Shown here piece by piece: positions 14,208 through 22,768 of a stretch of DNA of 64,000 bases. The stretch comes from Bradyrhizobium algeriense (lineage in GTDB: Bacteria; Pseudomonadota; Alphaproteobacteria; Rhizobiales; Xanthobacteraceae): contig NZ_JAZHRV010000001.1 in the NCBI RefSeq assembly GCF_036924595.1, forward strand, positions 2,170,001 through 2,234,000, in the 5' to 3' direction. Under the pieces are notes generated by a model. The model was given only the letters and a program-made list of their open reading frames with translations, was not told where the DNA came from and did not search any database. Numbering within the stretch: position 1 is the first letter of the stretch; every line of letters begins with the position of its first letter. Position numbers and translations under genes: made by a program.

Positions 14208-16439
14208 ATGAACAAGGTCAAGGATAAGAGACTAGCCCGGGCGGCGGCAAGCCTTCGGCGTGCTACCGTGCTGGAAGGTAAGCCCTTTCCGCTTGGAGCC
14301 ACCTGGGATGGCCTTGGCGTTAATTTCGCACTGTTTTCGGCTCATGCCACCAAGGTCGAGCTCTGCCTCTTCGATGACAGCGGAAAGAAAGAGATCGAAC
14401 GCATCGAGCTGCCCGAATACACCGATGAAGTCTGGCACGGTTATATACCGACCGCACGTCCGGGTACAGTCTACGCCTACCGGGTCCACGGCCCTTACGA
14501 GCCAGATGCGGGACACCGTTTCAATCCCAACAAGCTCGTGATTGATCCTTATGCTAAGCAGCTTGTGGGCGCGCTGCGTTGGGGACCAGAATTATTCGGC
14601 TATGAGCTCGGTCACTCGGACAAGGACAAGTCCTTCGATTCACGCGACAGCGCGCATCTTATGCAAAAATGCCGCGTGATAGACCCCGCCTTCACCTGGG
14701 GCCGTGCGGCAAAGCCCGAGGTGTCCTGGGACCGCACCATCTTTTACGAGATGCACGTCAAAGGTTTTACCCGAAGCCATCCGCTTGTACCGGAAGGCGA
14801 CCGCGGTACCTTCGCCGGACTTTGCCATCCGCATATCCCTCCTTATCTTCGCGCGCTTGGGATCACGAGCGCTGAATTTCTACCCATCCATGCATTTGTG
14901 GACGATAGTTATCTTACGGAGAAGGGCCTGCGTAACTATTGGGGCTATAACTCGCTTGCGTTTTTCGCGCCCGAGCCGCGCTATCTCAAGACGCTTTTTG
15001 CGAATGAGTTCAAGGAAGCCGTCAACCAGTTCCACGCCCATGGTATCGAGGTGATTCTCGACGTCGTCTATAATCATACTGCCGAAGGGAACGAACTCGG
15101 GCCAACGCTTTCCTTCAAGGGCATCGATAATGCGAGCTATTATCGCCTGCTTCCGGACCAGAAGCGCTACTACATCAATGATACCGGTACCGGCAATACC
15201 GTAAACTTGTCGCACCCGCGCGTGCTCCAGATGGTCGCGGACAGCCTGCGCTACTGGGCGACCGAAATGCGCGTGGATGGTTTCCGCTTCGACCTTGCGA
15301 CCATTCTTGCGAGGGAGCCCTACGGTTTCGATGAAGGCGGCGGCTTTCTGGATGCCTGTCGGCAGGATCCGATCCTTTCGTCTGTCAAGCTGATCGCCGA
15401 GCCTTGGGATGTAGGCCCGGGCGGCTATCAGGTCGGCCAATTTCCCCCTGGATGGGCGGAATGGAATGATAAATTCAGGGATGACGTGCGGCGCTTTTGG
15501 AAAGGGGATGAAGGCATGACACCCGAATTTGCGCGGCGCATCACCGCATCGGGCGACCTCTTCAACAAGCGTGGCCGCAGGCCATGGTCGTCCGTCAATT
15601 TCGTTACGGCGCATGACGGCTTCACACTGAACGACGTCGTTTCCTACAATGATAAACACAACGAGGCCAATGGCGAAGACAACCGCGACGGACACTCGGA
15701 CAATCATTCGTGGAATCACGGCGCTGAAGGGCCGACTGATGATCCAGAGATCATCGAGCTTCGCGAGCAGCAAAAGCGCAATCTCCTAGCGACGGCGCTG
15801 CTGTCGCACGGGACGCCTATGATTCTCGCGGGTGACGAGTTTGGCCATACCCAGGGTGGCAACAACAACGCCTATGCTCAGGACAATGACACGACATGGC
15901 TCAACTGGCTCGGTATCTCGGCCGAAGGCCGCGCGTTGCGGGAATTCGTCCGCAAGCTAATCGCGACACGGCAGGCCTTTCCCATCCTGCATCGCTCAAG
16001 GTTCGTCATCGGCAACGTCAATGAAGAACTAGACGTGAAGGACGTAAGCTGGCTCGCTCCGAACGGCCTGGAGATGACAACGGCGGATTGGGACAATCCG
16101 GCCACGCGATGTTTCGGTATGCTGCTTGACGGAAGGGCCCAGGACACTGGCGTCAAACGGCAAGGCTCGGATGCGACGCTGCTGCTTATTTATAACGCGC
16201 ATCATGATTTCGTCGAATTCGTCTTGCCCGAAGTGGCGCAGGGCCGCGCCTGGGCCGGGCTCATTGATACGCATGTACCGGATGTGACGGTGACGGCTTA
16301 TCCTTTTGGCCATCGCTTAAAGGCCGCTGGTCGATCAATGCTGGCGCTCGGCCTCGCGACGGAAGAGACCATGACGCGACGGCTCCGCCAGGGTCTTGGT
16401 GCCATCATGGATATTGCCGAATTTCCACTTCAGGTCTAG
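14208..16439 (+). CDS. glgX: glycogen debranching enzyme (isoamylase type)
   Basis: A 743-aa GH13 enzyme that hydrolyses alpha-1,6 branch points of glycogen-like glucan in the cytosol. An N-terminal CBM48-like domain (GATWDGLGVNFALFSAHATK) is followed by the TIM barrel with all four conserved GH13 regions: VILDVVYNHTAEGN, DGFRFDLATIL (nucleophile Asp), KLIAEPWDVG (acid Glu) and FVTAHDGFTLNDV (transition-state Asp). Full length. ATG 14208 was chosen; a TTG two codons earlier is possible. The gene converges on the maltokinase gene, and the two stop codons share the same four bases, CTAG. Pathway partners glgE and maltokinase lie next door. Confidence 0.93.
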   Translation: MNKVKDKRLARAAASLRRATVLEGKPFPLGATWDGLGVNFALFSAHATKVELCLFDDSGKKEIERIELPEYTDEVWHGYIPTARPGTVYAYRVHGPYEPDAGHRFNPNKLVIDPYAKQLVGALRWGPELFGYELGHSDKDKSFDSRDSAHLMQKCRVIDPAFTWGRAAKPEVSWDRTIFYEMHVKGFTRSHPLVPEGDRGTFAGLCHPHIPPYLRALGITSAEFLPIHAFVDDSYLTEKGLRNYWGYNSLAFFAPEPRYLKTLFANEFKEAVNQFHAHGIEVILDVVYNHTAEGNELGPTLSFKGIDNASYYRLLPDQKRYYINDTGTGNTVNLSHPRVLQMVADSLRYWATEMRVDGFRFDLATILAREPYGFDEGGGFLDACRQDPILSSVKLIAEPWDVGPGGYQVGQFPPGWAEWNDKFRDDVRRFWKGDEGMTPEFARRITASGDLFNKRGRRPWSSVNFVTAHDGFTLNDVVSYNDKHNEANGEDNRDGHSDNHSWNHGAEGPTDDPEIIELREQQKRNLLATALLSHGTPMILAGDEFGHTQGGNNNAYAQDNDTTWLNWLGISAEGRALREFVRKLIATRQAFPILHRSRFVIGNVNEELDVKDVSWLAPNGLEMTTADWDNPATRCFGMLLDGRAQDTGVKRQGSDATLLLIYNAHHDFVEFVLPEVAQGRAWAGLIDTHVPDVTVTAYPFGHRLKAAGRSMLALGLATEETMTRRLRQGLGAIMDIAEFPLQV

Positions 16440-18001
16440 GCCACGCCTCCTTCTTCGAGAACGCGCAGGACGCCTTGCAATGGCACGGAAATCCAAGCCG
16501 GCCGGTAGGAAAGCTCGTATTCGACCTCATAGAGCGCTTTTTCGAGCAGAAAGAAATTCAACATCGCTTTCGTATCGTCGGCGCGGTCGGGCCACAAAAC
16601 CGAGGCGCCTATCACATCCTGATAAGCGCTCAGAAAGCCATCTGTGGACTGTTGGCGCCATGCGAATAAGGCTCGCGACGTCGGGGTGTTGAACTTTTCT
16701 AACTTCTGCCTCTGCTGCCTCGATGCCATGGCGGCGTAGTCTAGTGAGCGCAACACACCTGCGACGTCGCGCGCAGCAGGAGCCTTGCGCCTCCGGTCTG
16801 CCAAGGGTCGGCTGGGCTCGCCCTCGAAGTCAATAATGACTGCGTCCTCATTGGCTACAAGCACCTGGCCCAAATGCAAATCGCCGTGATGGCGTATCTT
16901 GCAGCGGCCAAGCGAAGGACGGATGAGGTTAGCTGCGTAATCATACAGTCGGGGTTTGACCCGAAACAAGCGCTCCATGAGGGGGCGGTCGTTCACATCC
17001 AGCGGCGATTCCTCCAACCTCTTGAAGATACGAGCAGCGCGCTCCATAACGTCGCCGATCCAGAAATCGAGATCGCCTTCGTCGATCGCCTCAGGCTTGA
17101 ACGCCCCTATGTCATCGCGGCTCGCCAATGAGCGATGCATCTCCGCCACACGGCATCCCAGACGCCGCACCCACTGGAGATAATCCCGTCGTGCGGTGAT
17201 CGCTTTGTCGCGTTCTTCAGAGCCTTTCGCGATTGAATCGAGATAAATGCTGAGGCGGTCGGCCGACCAGGTCCAGGCATCACCGCGGTTCGGCACAAAT
17301 GCGTGGACGATACCAAGGGCATAACTCGCGGAAGCATGAGCAGCCTCGAGGTGGCCAAGCAGCGCAGGTGTATGCGTAAAATTCGCCGCCTCGGTCAGAA
17401 AGTGTCCCATCTCAACTTCGGGGTTTTGGCCGGGCTCGATTTGGCGATACAGCTTGACGACATAGTCCTGATCAACCAGCGCCGTACTGTTGGATTGTTC
17501 GCCTTGAATTGCGCGGATCCGGGATGGAGTATTCGGTGGTTGGCTCCCGAGTTTGCTCGTGGGCTTGAAGTCTAGCCGCCAACCCGAGCCGGCAATGGAG
17601 GCCTCCCGTCGAAGGTGCTCAAGGATTCGTCGGATGAAAGCCGGATCAGCAGCGACGTCGCACAGCAATCCTTCACGCTCACCCTGGTGCAAACGGGCCA
17701 CGATGGATTTATCCGGTTCGGGAGCCGCATCAACGGACCAGTCGACCCGCAAGGGCAGGAGATAGCGCGCGTGATGGTTGGTTTCGATAATGACAAAAGT
17801 GGTTGAGTCCGCGGTGAAAGGAAGGCGTGCAATGATCTTTGGCTTAATTCGCGTTTCAGAGTTACCAGGGAACCACCGGGCTTTGGCGAGATAGGACGGA
17901 AGAAAATGTCTTTCGAGAGCTGCGGTCACCTCTCTATTCGCAACCCATGAAGAACCTTCCGGTATGTCCAAGAACGCAAGGTTTTCACCGGCGGTGCCCA
18001 T
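16436..18001 (-). CDS. maltokinase (free-standing)
   Basis: ATP-dependent kinase that makes maltose 1-phosphate, the substrate of GlgE. A 521-aa protein with an N-terminal cap (LPSYLAKARWFPG), a lysine in DYVVKLYRQI, the aminoglycoside-phosphotransferase-like catalytic loop HHGDLHLGQVLV and the metal site VIIDFEGEPSRPL. It follows glgE directly. Many proteobacteria have this domain fused behind trehalose synthase (TreS); here no TreS is present. The start is uncertain: ATG 18001 lies just after the glgE stop, whereas ATG 18019 and the frame opening at 18058 overlap glgE; none has a good ribosome site. Confidence 0.85.
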   Translation of the reverse strand: MGTAGENLAFLDIPEGSSWVANREVTAALERHFLPSYLAKARWFPGNSETRIKPKIIARLPFTADSTTFVIIETNHHARYLLPLRVDWSVDAAPEPDKSIVARLHQGEREGLLCDVAADPAFIRRILEHLRREASIAGSGWRLDFKPTSKLGSQPPNTPSRIRAIQGEQSNSTALVDQDYVVKLYRQIEPGQNPEVEMGHFLTEAANFTHTPALLGHLEAAHASASYALGIVHAFVPNRGDAWTWSADRLSIYLDSIAKGSEERDKAITARRDYLQWVRRLGCRVAEMHRSLASRDDIGAFKPEAIDEGDLDFWIGDVMERAARIFKRLEESPLDVNDRPLMERLFRVKPRLYDYAANLIRPSLGRCKIRHHGDLHLGQVLVANEDAVIIDFEGEPSRPLADRRRKAPAARDVAGVLRSLDYAAMASRQQRQKLEKFNTPTSRALFAWRQQSTDGFLSAYQDVIGASVLWPDRADDTKAMLNFFLLEKALYEVEYELSYRPAWISVPLQGVLRVLEEGGVA

Positions 18002-18006
18002 GTTCG

Positions 18007-19941
18007 TTAACCCAAGCATCGGAAAATAAGCACGGGATCGTGTATGGGATCGATCCAAAGCCGCATACCGCCATAGGCGACGGGCGAGGTCGGACCGGAT
18101 TTGAGGTTTTCGAGCGCGGTCACGGGCTTCAAGTCGCCATGGCCTGGCCGCACTTGCACATCACCGAGCGGGAGCCAGAATTCCCGGAAACCACCCGTTA
18201 ACGCGATGACGGTCACGACTACGTTTGTCTGATCGGCAGAATGTTTGACGTAGGCTATGACCGAGTTGTCCTCCACGGGCAGAAACCGAATCGCGGAGGT
18301 CTGTTGCAGTGCCGGGTTTTCGCGCCGGATACGATTGATCTGGGCGATATAAGGCTTGATGTTTCCGGGCTTGTCCCAATCGCGGGATTTCAATTCGTAT
18401 TTTTCGGAATTGAGATACTCCTCGCGGCCGGGTATCGGCTCATGCTCGAGAAGTTCAAAACCGTTATAGATGCCGTAGTTGCTTGATAACGTTGCAGCCA
18501 GCGCAAGCCGCGTCTTGAACGTCCATGGCTCGCCGCGCTGAAGGTGGAACGGCAGGATGTCGGGCGTGCTAACAAAGAAATTAGGACGATAAAATTCGCG
18601 CTCGGGGTAGCCCGCGAGCTCGTTCACATATTGCTCGATCTCCCATCTTTCCGTGCGCCACGTGAAGTACGTGTAAGACTGCGTGAAGCCGAGCTTGGCA
18701 AGCCCCTTCATGACTTTGGGCCTGGTGAATGCCTCCGAAAGGAAAAGCACGTCAGGATCGCGCGCTTGTACCTCCTTGATCAGCCATTCCCAAAAGCGAA
18801 ACGGCTTCGTGTGTGGGTTGTCGACACGAAAGATTTTGACGCCTTGCGAGACCCAGAACAGGACGACATCGCGCAACGCTCGGTATAACCCCTCAGCATC
18901 GTCCGACTCGAAATCAACATTCACGATGTCTTCGTATTTCTTTGGGGGGTTCTCCGCGTATTTCATCGAGCCGTCTGGACGGCGTTTGAACCATTCCGGA
19001 TGCTGCTTGAGCCAGGGGTGATCCGGTGAACATTGAATAGCGAAGTCGAGCGCGACCTCCATGCCGGCGGCAGCGCATGCCGCAACAAACCGCCGAAATT
19101 CATCCAGGCTTCCAAGCTGAGGATGGATGGCATCATGTCCACCCTCATGTGAGCCAATCGCGTAAAAGCTGCCCGGATCACCGTCGACCGCCCTGAGAGC
19201 ATTGTTGCCTCCCTTGCGGTTCGTGCGTCCAATCGGGTGGATGGGCGTCAAATACACGACATCGAAGCCCATGGCCTGGATGTCGGGAAGACGATCAATG
19301 CAGTCGTTCCACGTGCCGTGCTGTCCCGGGTGAGGACTCTGGCTGCGCGGCACCATCTCGTACCAGGAGCTGTAGCGAGCCTGGGGCCGATCCACCATGA
19401 GTGTAAGCGGCTTCGATCGGGTGAGATCCGTACGCTCTTGCCCTTCAGCCATCGCCTTTTTGAGGTCATCGGAGAGCAGGACCTCGCACTTGCCCGACTG
19501 TAAGAAGGTTTCGCATGCACGTGCAATCTTCGCTGTAGCTTCCTGACCGCCGCTCACGGCGCGGGTAAGCAGGGAAGCTCCCTCCATGGCGTCAAGCTCG
19601 GTCGCCACATTGGCTTTGCGTTTTTGCTCAAAGCCATGTCGCCACGTCGCGAATTCGTCAGTCCACGCCTCAATCGCGTAGCTGCAGAGGCCGGTCTTCT
19701 CAGGCACGAAGGATCCCACCCAGCGGTCATTGCCGTGGTGAATCATGGCGGTCCGCTGCCAATCGGATTCGGGCTCGCGGCGCCATATCAAGTCGGCGGC
19801 AACGACATCGTGGCCGTGGCGATAGATATCTGCCCAGACCTCGACGGCCTCGCCCACGATCCGTTTGACCGCAAAGCGGCCACAGTCAATTGAGGGGAAG
19901 ATCTCCTCGATATGAAAAGCCTGTTTTACAGGAGCGCTCAT
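18007..19941 (-). CDS. glgE: alpha-1,4-glucan:maltose-1-phosphate maltosyltransferase
   Basis: A GH13_3 enzyme that extends alpha-1,4-glucan with maltosyl units from maltose 1-phosphate (cytosol). About 644 aa from ATG 19941 (an upstream in-frame start would add 8 residues). Visible hallmarks are the N-terminal beta-sandwich, DVVYLTPIHPIGRTNRKG, the GlgE-specific FRVDNPHTKPF containing the nucleophile Asp, the general acid in VLFLSEAFTRP, and SNYGIYNGFELLE. The length agrees with the family. It is the first gene of a two-gene operon with the maltokinase; together with glgX they cover synthesis and debranching, but branching enzyme GlgB is not in the window. Confidence 0.93.
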   Translation of the reverse strand: MSAPVKQAFHIEEIFPSIDCGRFAVKRIVGEAVEVWADIYRHGHDVVAADLIWRREPESDWQRTAMIHHGNDRWVGSFVPEKTGLCSYAIEAWTDEFATWRHGFEQKRKANVATELDAMEGASLLTRAVSGGQEATAKIARACETFLQSGKCEVLLSDDLKKAMAEGQERTDLTRSKPLTLMVDRPQARYSSWYEMVPRSQSPHPGQHGTWNDCIDRLPDIQAMGFDVVYLTPIHPIGRTNRKGGNNALRAVDGDPGSFYAIGSHEGGHDAIHPQLGSLDEFRRFVAACAAAGMEVALDFAIQCSPDHPWLKQHPEWFKRRPDGSMKYAENPPKKYEDIVNVDFESDDAEGLYRALRDVVLFWVSQGVKIFRVDNPHTKPFRFWEWLIKEVQARDPDVLFLSEAFTRPKVMKGLAKLGFTQSYTYFTWRTERWEIEQYVNELAGYPEREFYRPNFFVSTPDILPFHLQRGEPWTFKTRLALAATLSSNYGIYNGFELLEHEPIPGREEYLNSEKYELKSRDWDKPGNIKPYIAQINRIRRENPALQQTSAIRFLPVEDNSVIAYVKHSADQTNVVVTVIALTGGFREFWLPLGDVQVRPGHGDLKPVTALENLKSGPTSPVAYGGMRLWIDPIHDPVLIFRCLG

Positions 19942-20336
19942 GGCATGATGGGGACGCGGCAGCACAGAGACTTATGTACGAATGCCGGATGTGCCGGATT
20001 GGTTCCTGAGTGCTGCCGGCGCCTCGGGAAGGAACTGTTTGGGCATCACGCGGTTAGACTTTCCGGACCATTTATCTTGGTCTTCGGCGACGCATTGAGC
20101 TACCAAGAGGTACTCGAATATTTCGAGTTGCCGCTACGAATCAGTGCATCTTCTTGCCACCACTCGTTCGAAACGGACTGGTTGCTAAACGTGCCGCGGC
20201 CAAGAGTGCGCGGCGGCGCGCATTAACGAGGAATGTCATCATGAGCCCGAAAACGGAGCCAATCGGCAACATGAAATAGGACCCGGATGACGCGCAGGCA
20301 TAGTATCGACGAACAAGCCGACAATGAAACGCATCT
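19942..20336. other. upstream region of glgE, no gene seen
   Basis: A 395-nt stretch between glgE and the broken aldo/keto reductase. It should hold the glgE promoter, but I see no clear -35/-10 pair. A plus-strand frame ending AKRAAAKSARRRAH near 20220 looks like the basic tail of a lost protein. No hairpin with a T-run. Confidence 0.4.
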
Positions 20337-21202
20337 TCATCCCAAATCGTCGAAGTCTTCCGGCGCAAGCTTGAGGGCGGCCGCAAGCACATTATCCTCT
20401 AGGTGATCAATGGATCGAGTGCCGGGGATTGGCAGCATAACAGGTGATTTGGCGAGCAGCCACGCAAGGGATAAGGCTGCGTGCGTGAGACCGCGACGCG
20501 AGGCGACTTGCTTTATCTTGAGTGCCCTTAGGCCGCGTTTGCCGCCCAGAGGATACCACGGCAGAAAAGCAATTCTAAGACGCTCGCACGCGGCGAGTAC
20601 GTCTTCGCTGGTTCGGTTTCGCAGATTGTACATGTTCTGAACCGACACGATTGGCGTGATGGAGCGCGCCACTTCGAGCTGCGCAACCGTGACGTTCGAA
20701 ATGCCAATATGGCGAATTTTGCCTGAGCGCTGTAAATCAACCAGTGCTCCAACCGACTCTATAAATGGCATATTGGGATCAGGCGCATGGAATTGATACA
20801 AATCGATGCGCTCTAGCCGCAAGCGCTGTAAGCTACCTTCAACCGCGCGTCGTAAATGGTCGGGGCGACCGTCTGGGACCCAAGATCGGCGATTTGGTCG
20901 CACCAAGCCACCTTTCGTGGCAATGACCAAACCCGGAGGGTAAGGATACAGCGCCTGCGAGATTAATGACTCGTTCGTCTCGGGGCCGTAACTATCCGCC
21001 GTGTCAATAAAGTTCACGCCAAGCTCGACCGCGCGATGCAGAACCCGATTGGCATGCCCTCGATCCCTTGGTCTTCCCAAGCTGCATCTCCGCATAGGCG
21101 CATTGCGCCGAAGCCCAATCGGTTGACTGTTAAGTCCCCAAGGCCAATTGTTCCAGCAACAGCTGCGCCTTTGTTTGGAGACTGTTCCACCCGCAACTCC
21201 AT
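20337..21202 (-). pseudogene. aldo/keto reductase, frameshifted
   Basis: The family is an NADPH-dependent carbonyl reductase TIM barrel. The N-terminus (TIGLGDLTVNRLGFGAMR, LCGDAAWED) is in one minus-strand frame from ATG 21202; the rest (RVLHRAVELGVNFIDTADSY through LPIPGTRSIDHLEDN to the stop at 20337) is in another. The shift lies near 21060. All catalytic residues are otherwise present: Asp and Tyr in FIDTADSYGPE, Lys in VIATKGG, His in YQFHAPD. A single indel inactivates an apparently recent, full-length gene (~285 codons). It is the last recognisable gene before the tRNA-derived boundary. Confidence 0.8.
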
Positions 21203-21341
21203 CTCATCGAAACCGCAACGTACATGCTGCATTCTCGGAAACGGTCTACCTTTGGCATTTTTCGGAAGTGTCAGTCTCGGAGCGTAAACTCTTGCGAACG
21301 ACGTTGATCGTCAAGCGAGCGACAAGCATAACCGGTGAGCT

Positions 21342-21767
21342 TTGGGCGGCCTTTACGGCCGCAGGGGCTGCTCTACAATGGCTGAAATTGCAATTTCTCG
21401 CGTGCGCAGCCCCAAGCAGCTTCGAGGAGTAGAGTGCGGACTTGCGGGAGCGAATGTCGCTTCATGGCGCAAAGCGGCCGTTAACGAAAGAGCGCTCCGT
21501 CCACTTTTTATGTTGCCGAACAAGAGTTTGGCGTTAACCACCGCCAAGAGTTCCAGTCTGAGTGAAATCGCTTCGAAGTTTGTTAAATTTTTGCTGGGTA
21601 CGCCTTCCAAGCAACGTGACCTGGAGAAATATATGAGTAAGCGGGCCAAACGTGGAAAGGCAGAGAGCCGGAGGGGAAAAGTAATTCCGTTGACAGCAGG
21701 GCTGCGCCACCTGTCGGTTCACCGACCTTACGTGGCGGATATGCGCGTTTTTGAATTCATCGAATAA
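21342..21767 (+). CDS. doubtful hypothetical protein
   Basis: A 141-codon frame without recognisable family. The last 45 codons (from MSKRAKRGKAESRRGKV) are preceded by CTGGAGAAATAT, an acceptable ribosome site, and could be a separate small basic protein. The frame overlaps a dispersed repeat motif, which argues against the longer version. A terminator-like hairpin follows about 70 nt after the stop. Confidence 0.2.
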   Translation: MGGLYGRRGCSTMAEIAISRVRSPKQLRGVECGLAGANVASWRKAAVNERALRPLFMLPNKSLALTTAKSSSLSEIASKFVKFLLGTPSKQRDLEKYMSKRAKRGKAESRRGKVIPLTAGLRHLSVHRPYVADMRVFEFIE

Positions 21768-21834
21768 TGTCGGGCCTTTGGCACAAAGCTGATCTAGCGC
21801 CGTGAGTGACGCGTTTTTGCTTCCGGATGAAAAG

Positions 21835-21860
21835 CAGACATCCCGCACGTCTGTTTTTTT
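21835..21860 (+). terminator. Rho-independent terminator
   Basis: Stem CAGAC/GTCTG with a 9-nt loop, followed by seven T residues (21854-21860); the A-run before the stem can extend pairing. It could serve transcripts from either direction, including the doubtful frame ending at 21767. Confidence 0.5.
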
Positions 21861-22082
21861 AATGGCTGCTTCTGGCGGCGCAAAGCGGCCATTGAGCTCT
21901 ATTCAAAGGGCGAATCAATTTTGCCTCTCGTTTGCCGGAGCTACCCAAAGCTGTCTCATGATGAATTTAACCGAAGGGTAGTAGTCGCCATTCCGACAAA
22001 GAGAAATTCCCTAATGGTCTCAATCCTTCGGAAGGCTGCAAAATGTCGGAATGGCCCTTGCACGGATTGCGGAATTTCCCGA

Positions 22083-22126
22083 CTTCCAAGCTGAATACGA
22101 GGGTTCGATTCCCTTCACCCGCTCCA
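22083..22126 (+). repeat. orphan 3' end of tRNA-Gly(UCC): probable island attachment site
   Basis: The 44 bases starting CTTCCAAGCTGAATACGAGG and ending TTCACCCGCTCCA equal the part of a bacterial tRNA-Gly from the anticodon loop (TCC) through the T-arm (GGTTCGATTCC) and acceptor strand to the encoded CCA. The D-arm and 5' acceptor half are absent; the bases before 22083 do not resemble tRNA. Site-specific integrases use exactly this tRNA part as att core, leaving an intact tRNA at one end and such a stub at the other. On this strand the island would lie to the left. Confidence 0.75.
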
Positions 22127-22220
22127 TTTCATTCCTGCCGTGAAGAAGCTGATGCCCGGCCAAGGCGTCAGCCGGGAGCGAGCGATCCTTGCTTGAAGAG
22201 ACAGATGGGCGGCAGGTCTG

Positions 22221-22598
22221 ATGCGCATCATCTACTTCTGTCTGGGTTGGGTGATGGTCGCGCTCGGCGTGATCGGCCTGGTGATGCCGCTGATGCCGGG
22301 AGTGGTTTTCCTGATCGCGGCAGCGGCGTGTTTCGCGCGTTCCTCGCCCCGGCTGGAGGCATGGCTGCTCGATCATCCGACATTTGGCAAACCGCTGCGG
22401 GATTGGCGCGCCGCCGGGGCCATCCCGCGTCCGGCCAAGGCCATGGCTTGCGCGGGGATGACGATCGGGTTCGTCGTATTCTGGTATAGCGTCGATCCGT
22501 CAATGCCGCTTGCTGCGGGTGTGGCGGTGCTGTTCCTGGCCGGTGCTGCCTACGTCGTATCGCGTCCGGCGATCGTCGATCCGGACTCCTCCGTCTAG
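22221..22598 (+). CDS. YbaN family (DUF454) inner-membrane protein
   Basis: A 125-aa protein with hydrophobic segments at about 5-20 (FCLGWVMVALGVIGLVMP), 25-38, 76-90 and 95-115. The signature is LPLMPG-like (GLVMPLMPGVVFLIAAAACF), followed by ARSSPRLEAWLLDHPTFG and PLRDWRAAGAIP, all typical of DUF454. The molecular role of the family is not established. It is the first intact gene to the right of the tRNA stub and looks like resident chromosome. Confidence 0.85.
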   Translation: MRIIYFCLGWVMVALGVIGLVMPLMPGVVFLIAAAACFARSSPRLEAWLLDHPTFGKPLRDWRAAGAIPRPAKAMACAGMTIGFVVFWYSVDPSMPLAAGVAVLFLAGAAYVVSRPAIVDPDSSV

Positions 22599-22768
22599 GA
22601 CACCCGGTTCGGTGGAGGGCGGCGCCAGATCAGCGCGGCCGTCGACGTGTCCGGCCGGCAAAGCTGGCCCGCTCAGCGCAAGACCGCGATTGATTTTCGA
22701 TCTGGTGCGACCTGCCTTCGCGCACTTCGAGCCCTCTACCGATGGAATCCTGGCCCATCGGACCTCGT

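Larger units (their letters stand above)
21203..22082. other. gene-poor stretch next to the tRNA-derived boundary
   Basis: About 880 nt with one doubtful frame (21342-21767), one terminator-like hairpin (21835-21860) and a short repeated motif, GGCGCAAAGCGGCC, seen at about 21462 and again at about 21877. I recall this motif as part of dispersed non-coding sequence in Bradyrhizobium. No integrase or other gene is recognisable. Confidence 0.4.

Noticed and set aside
22083..22126. A complete tRNA-Gly gene
   Set aside because: The D-arm and 5' acceptor strand are missing; upstream bases cannot pair with the 3' strand.
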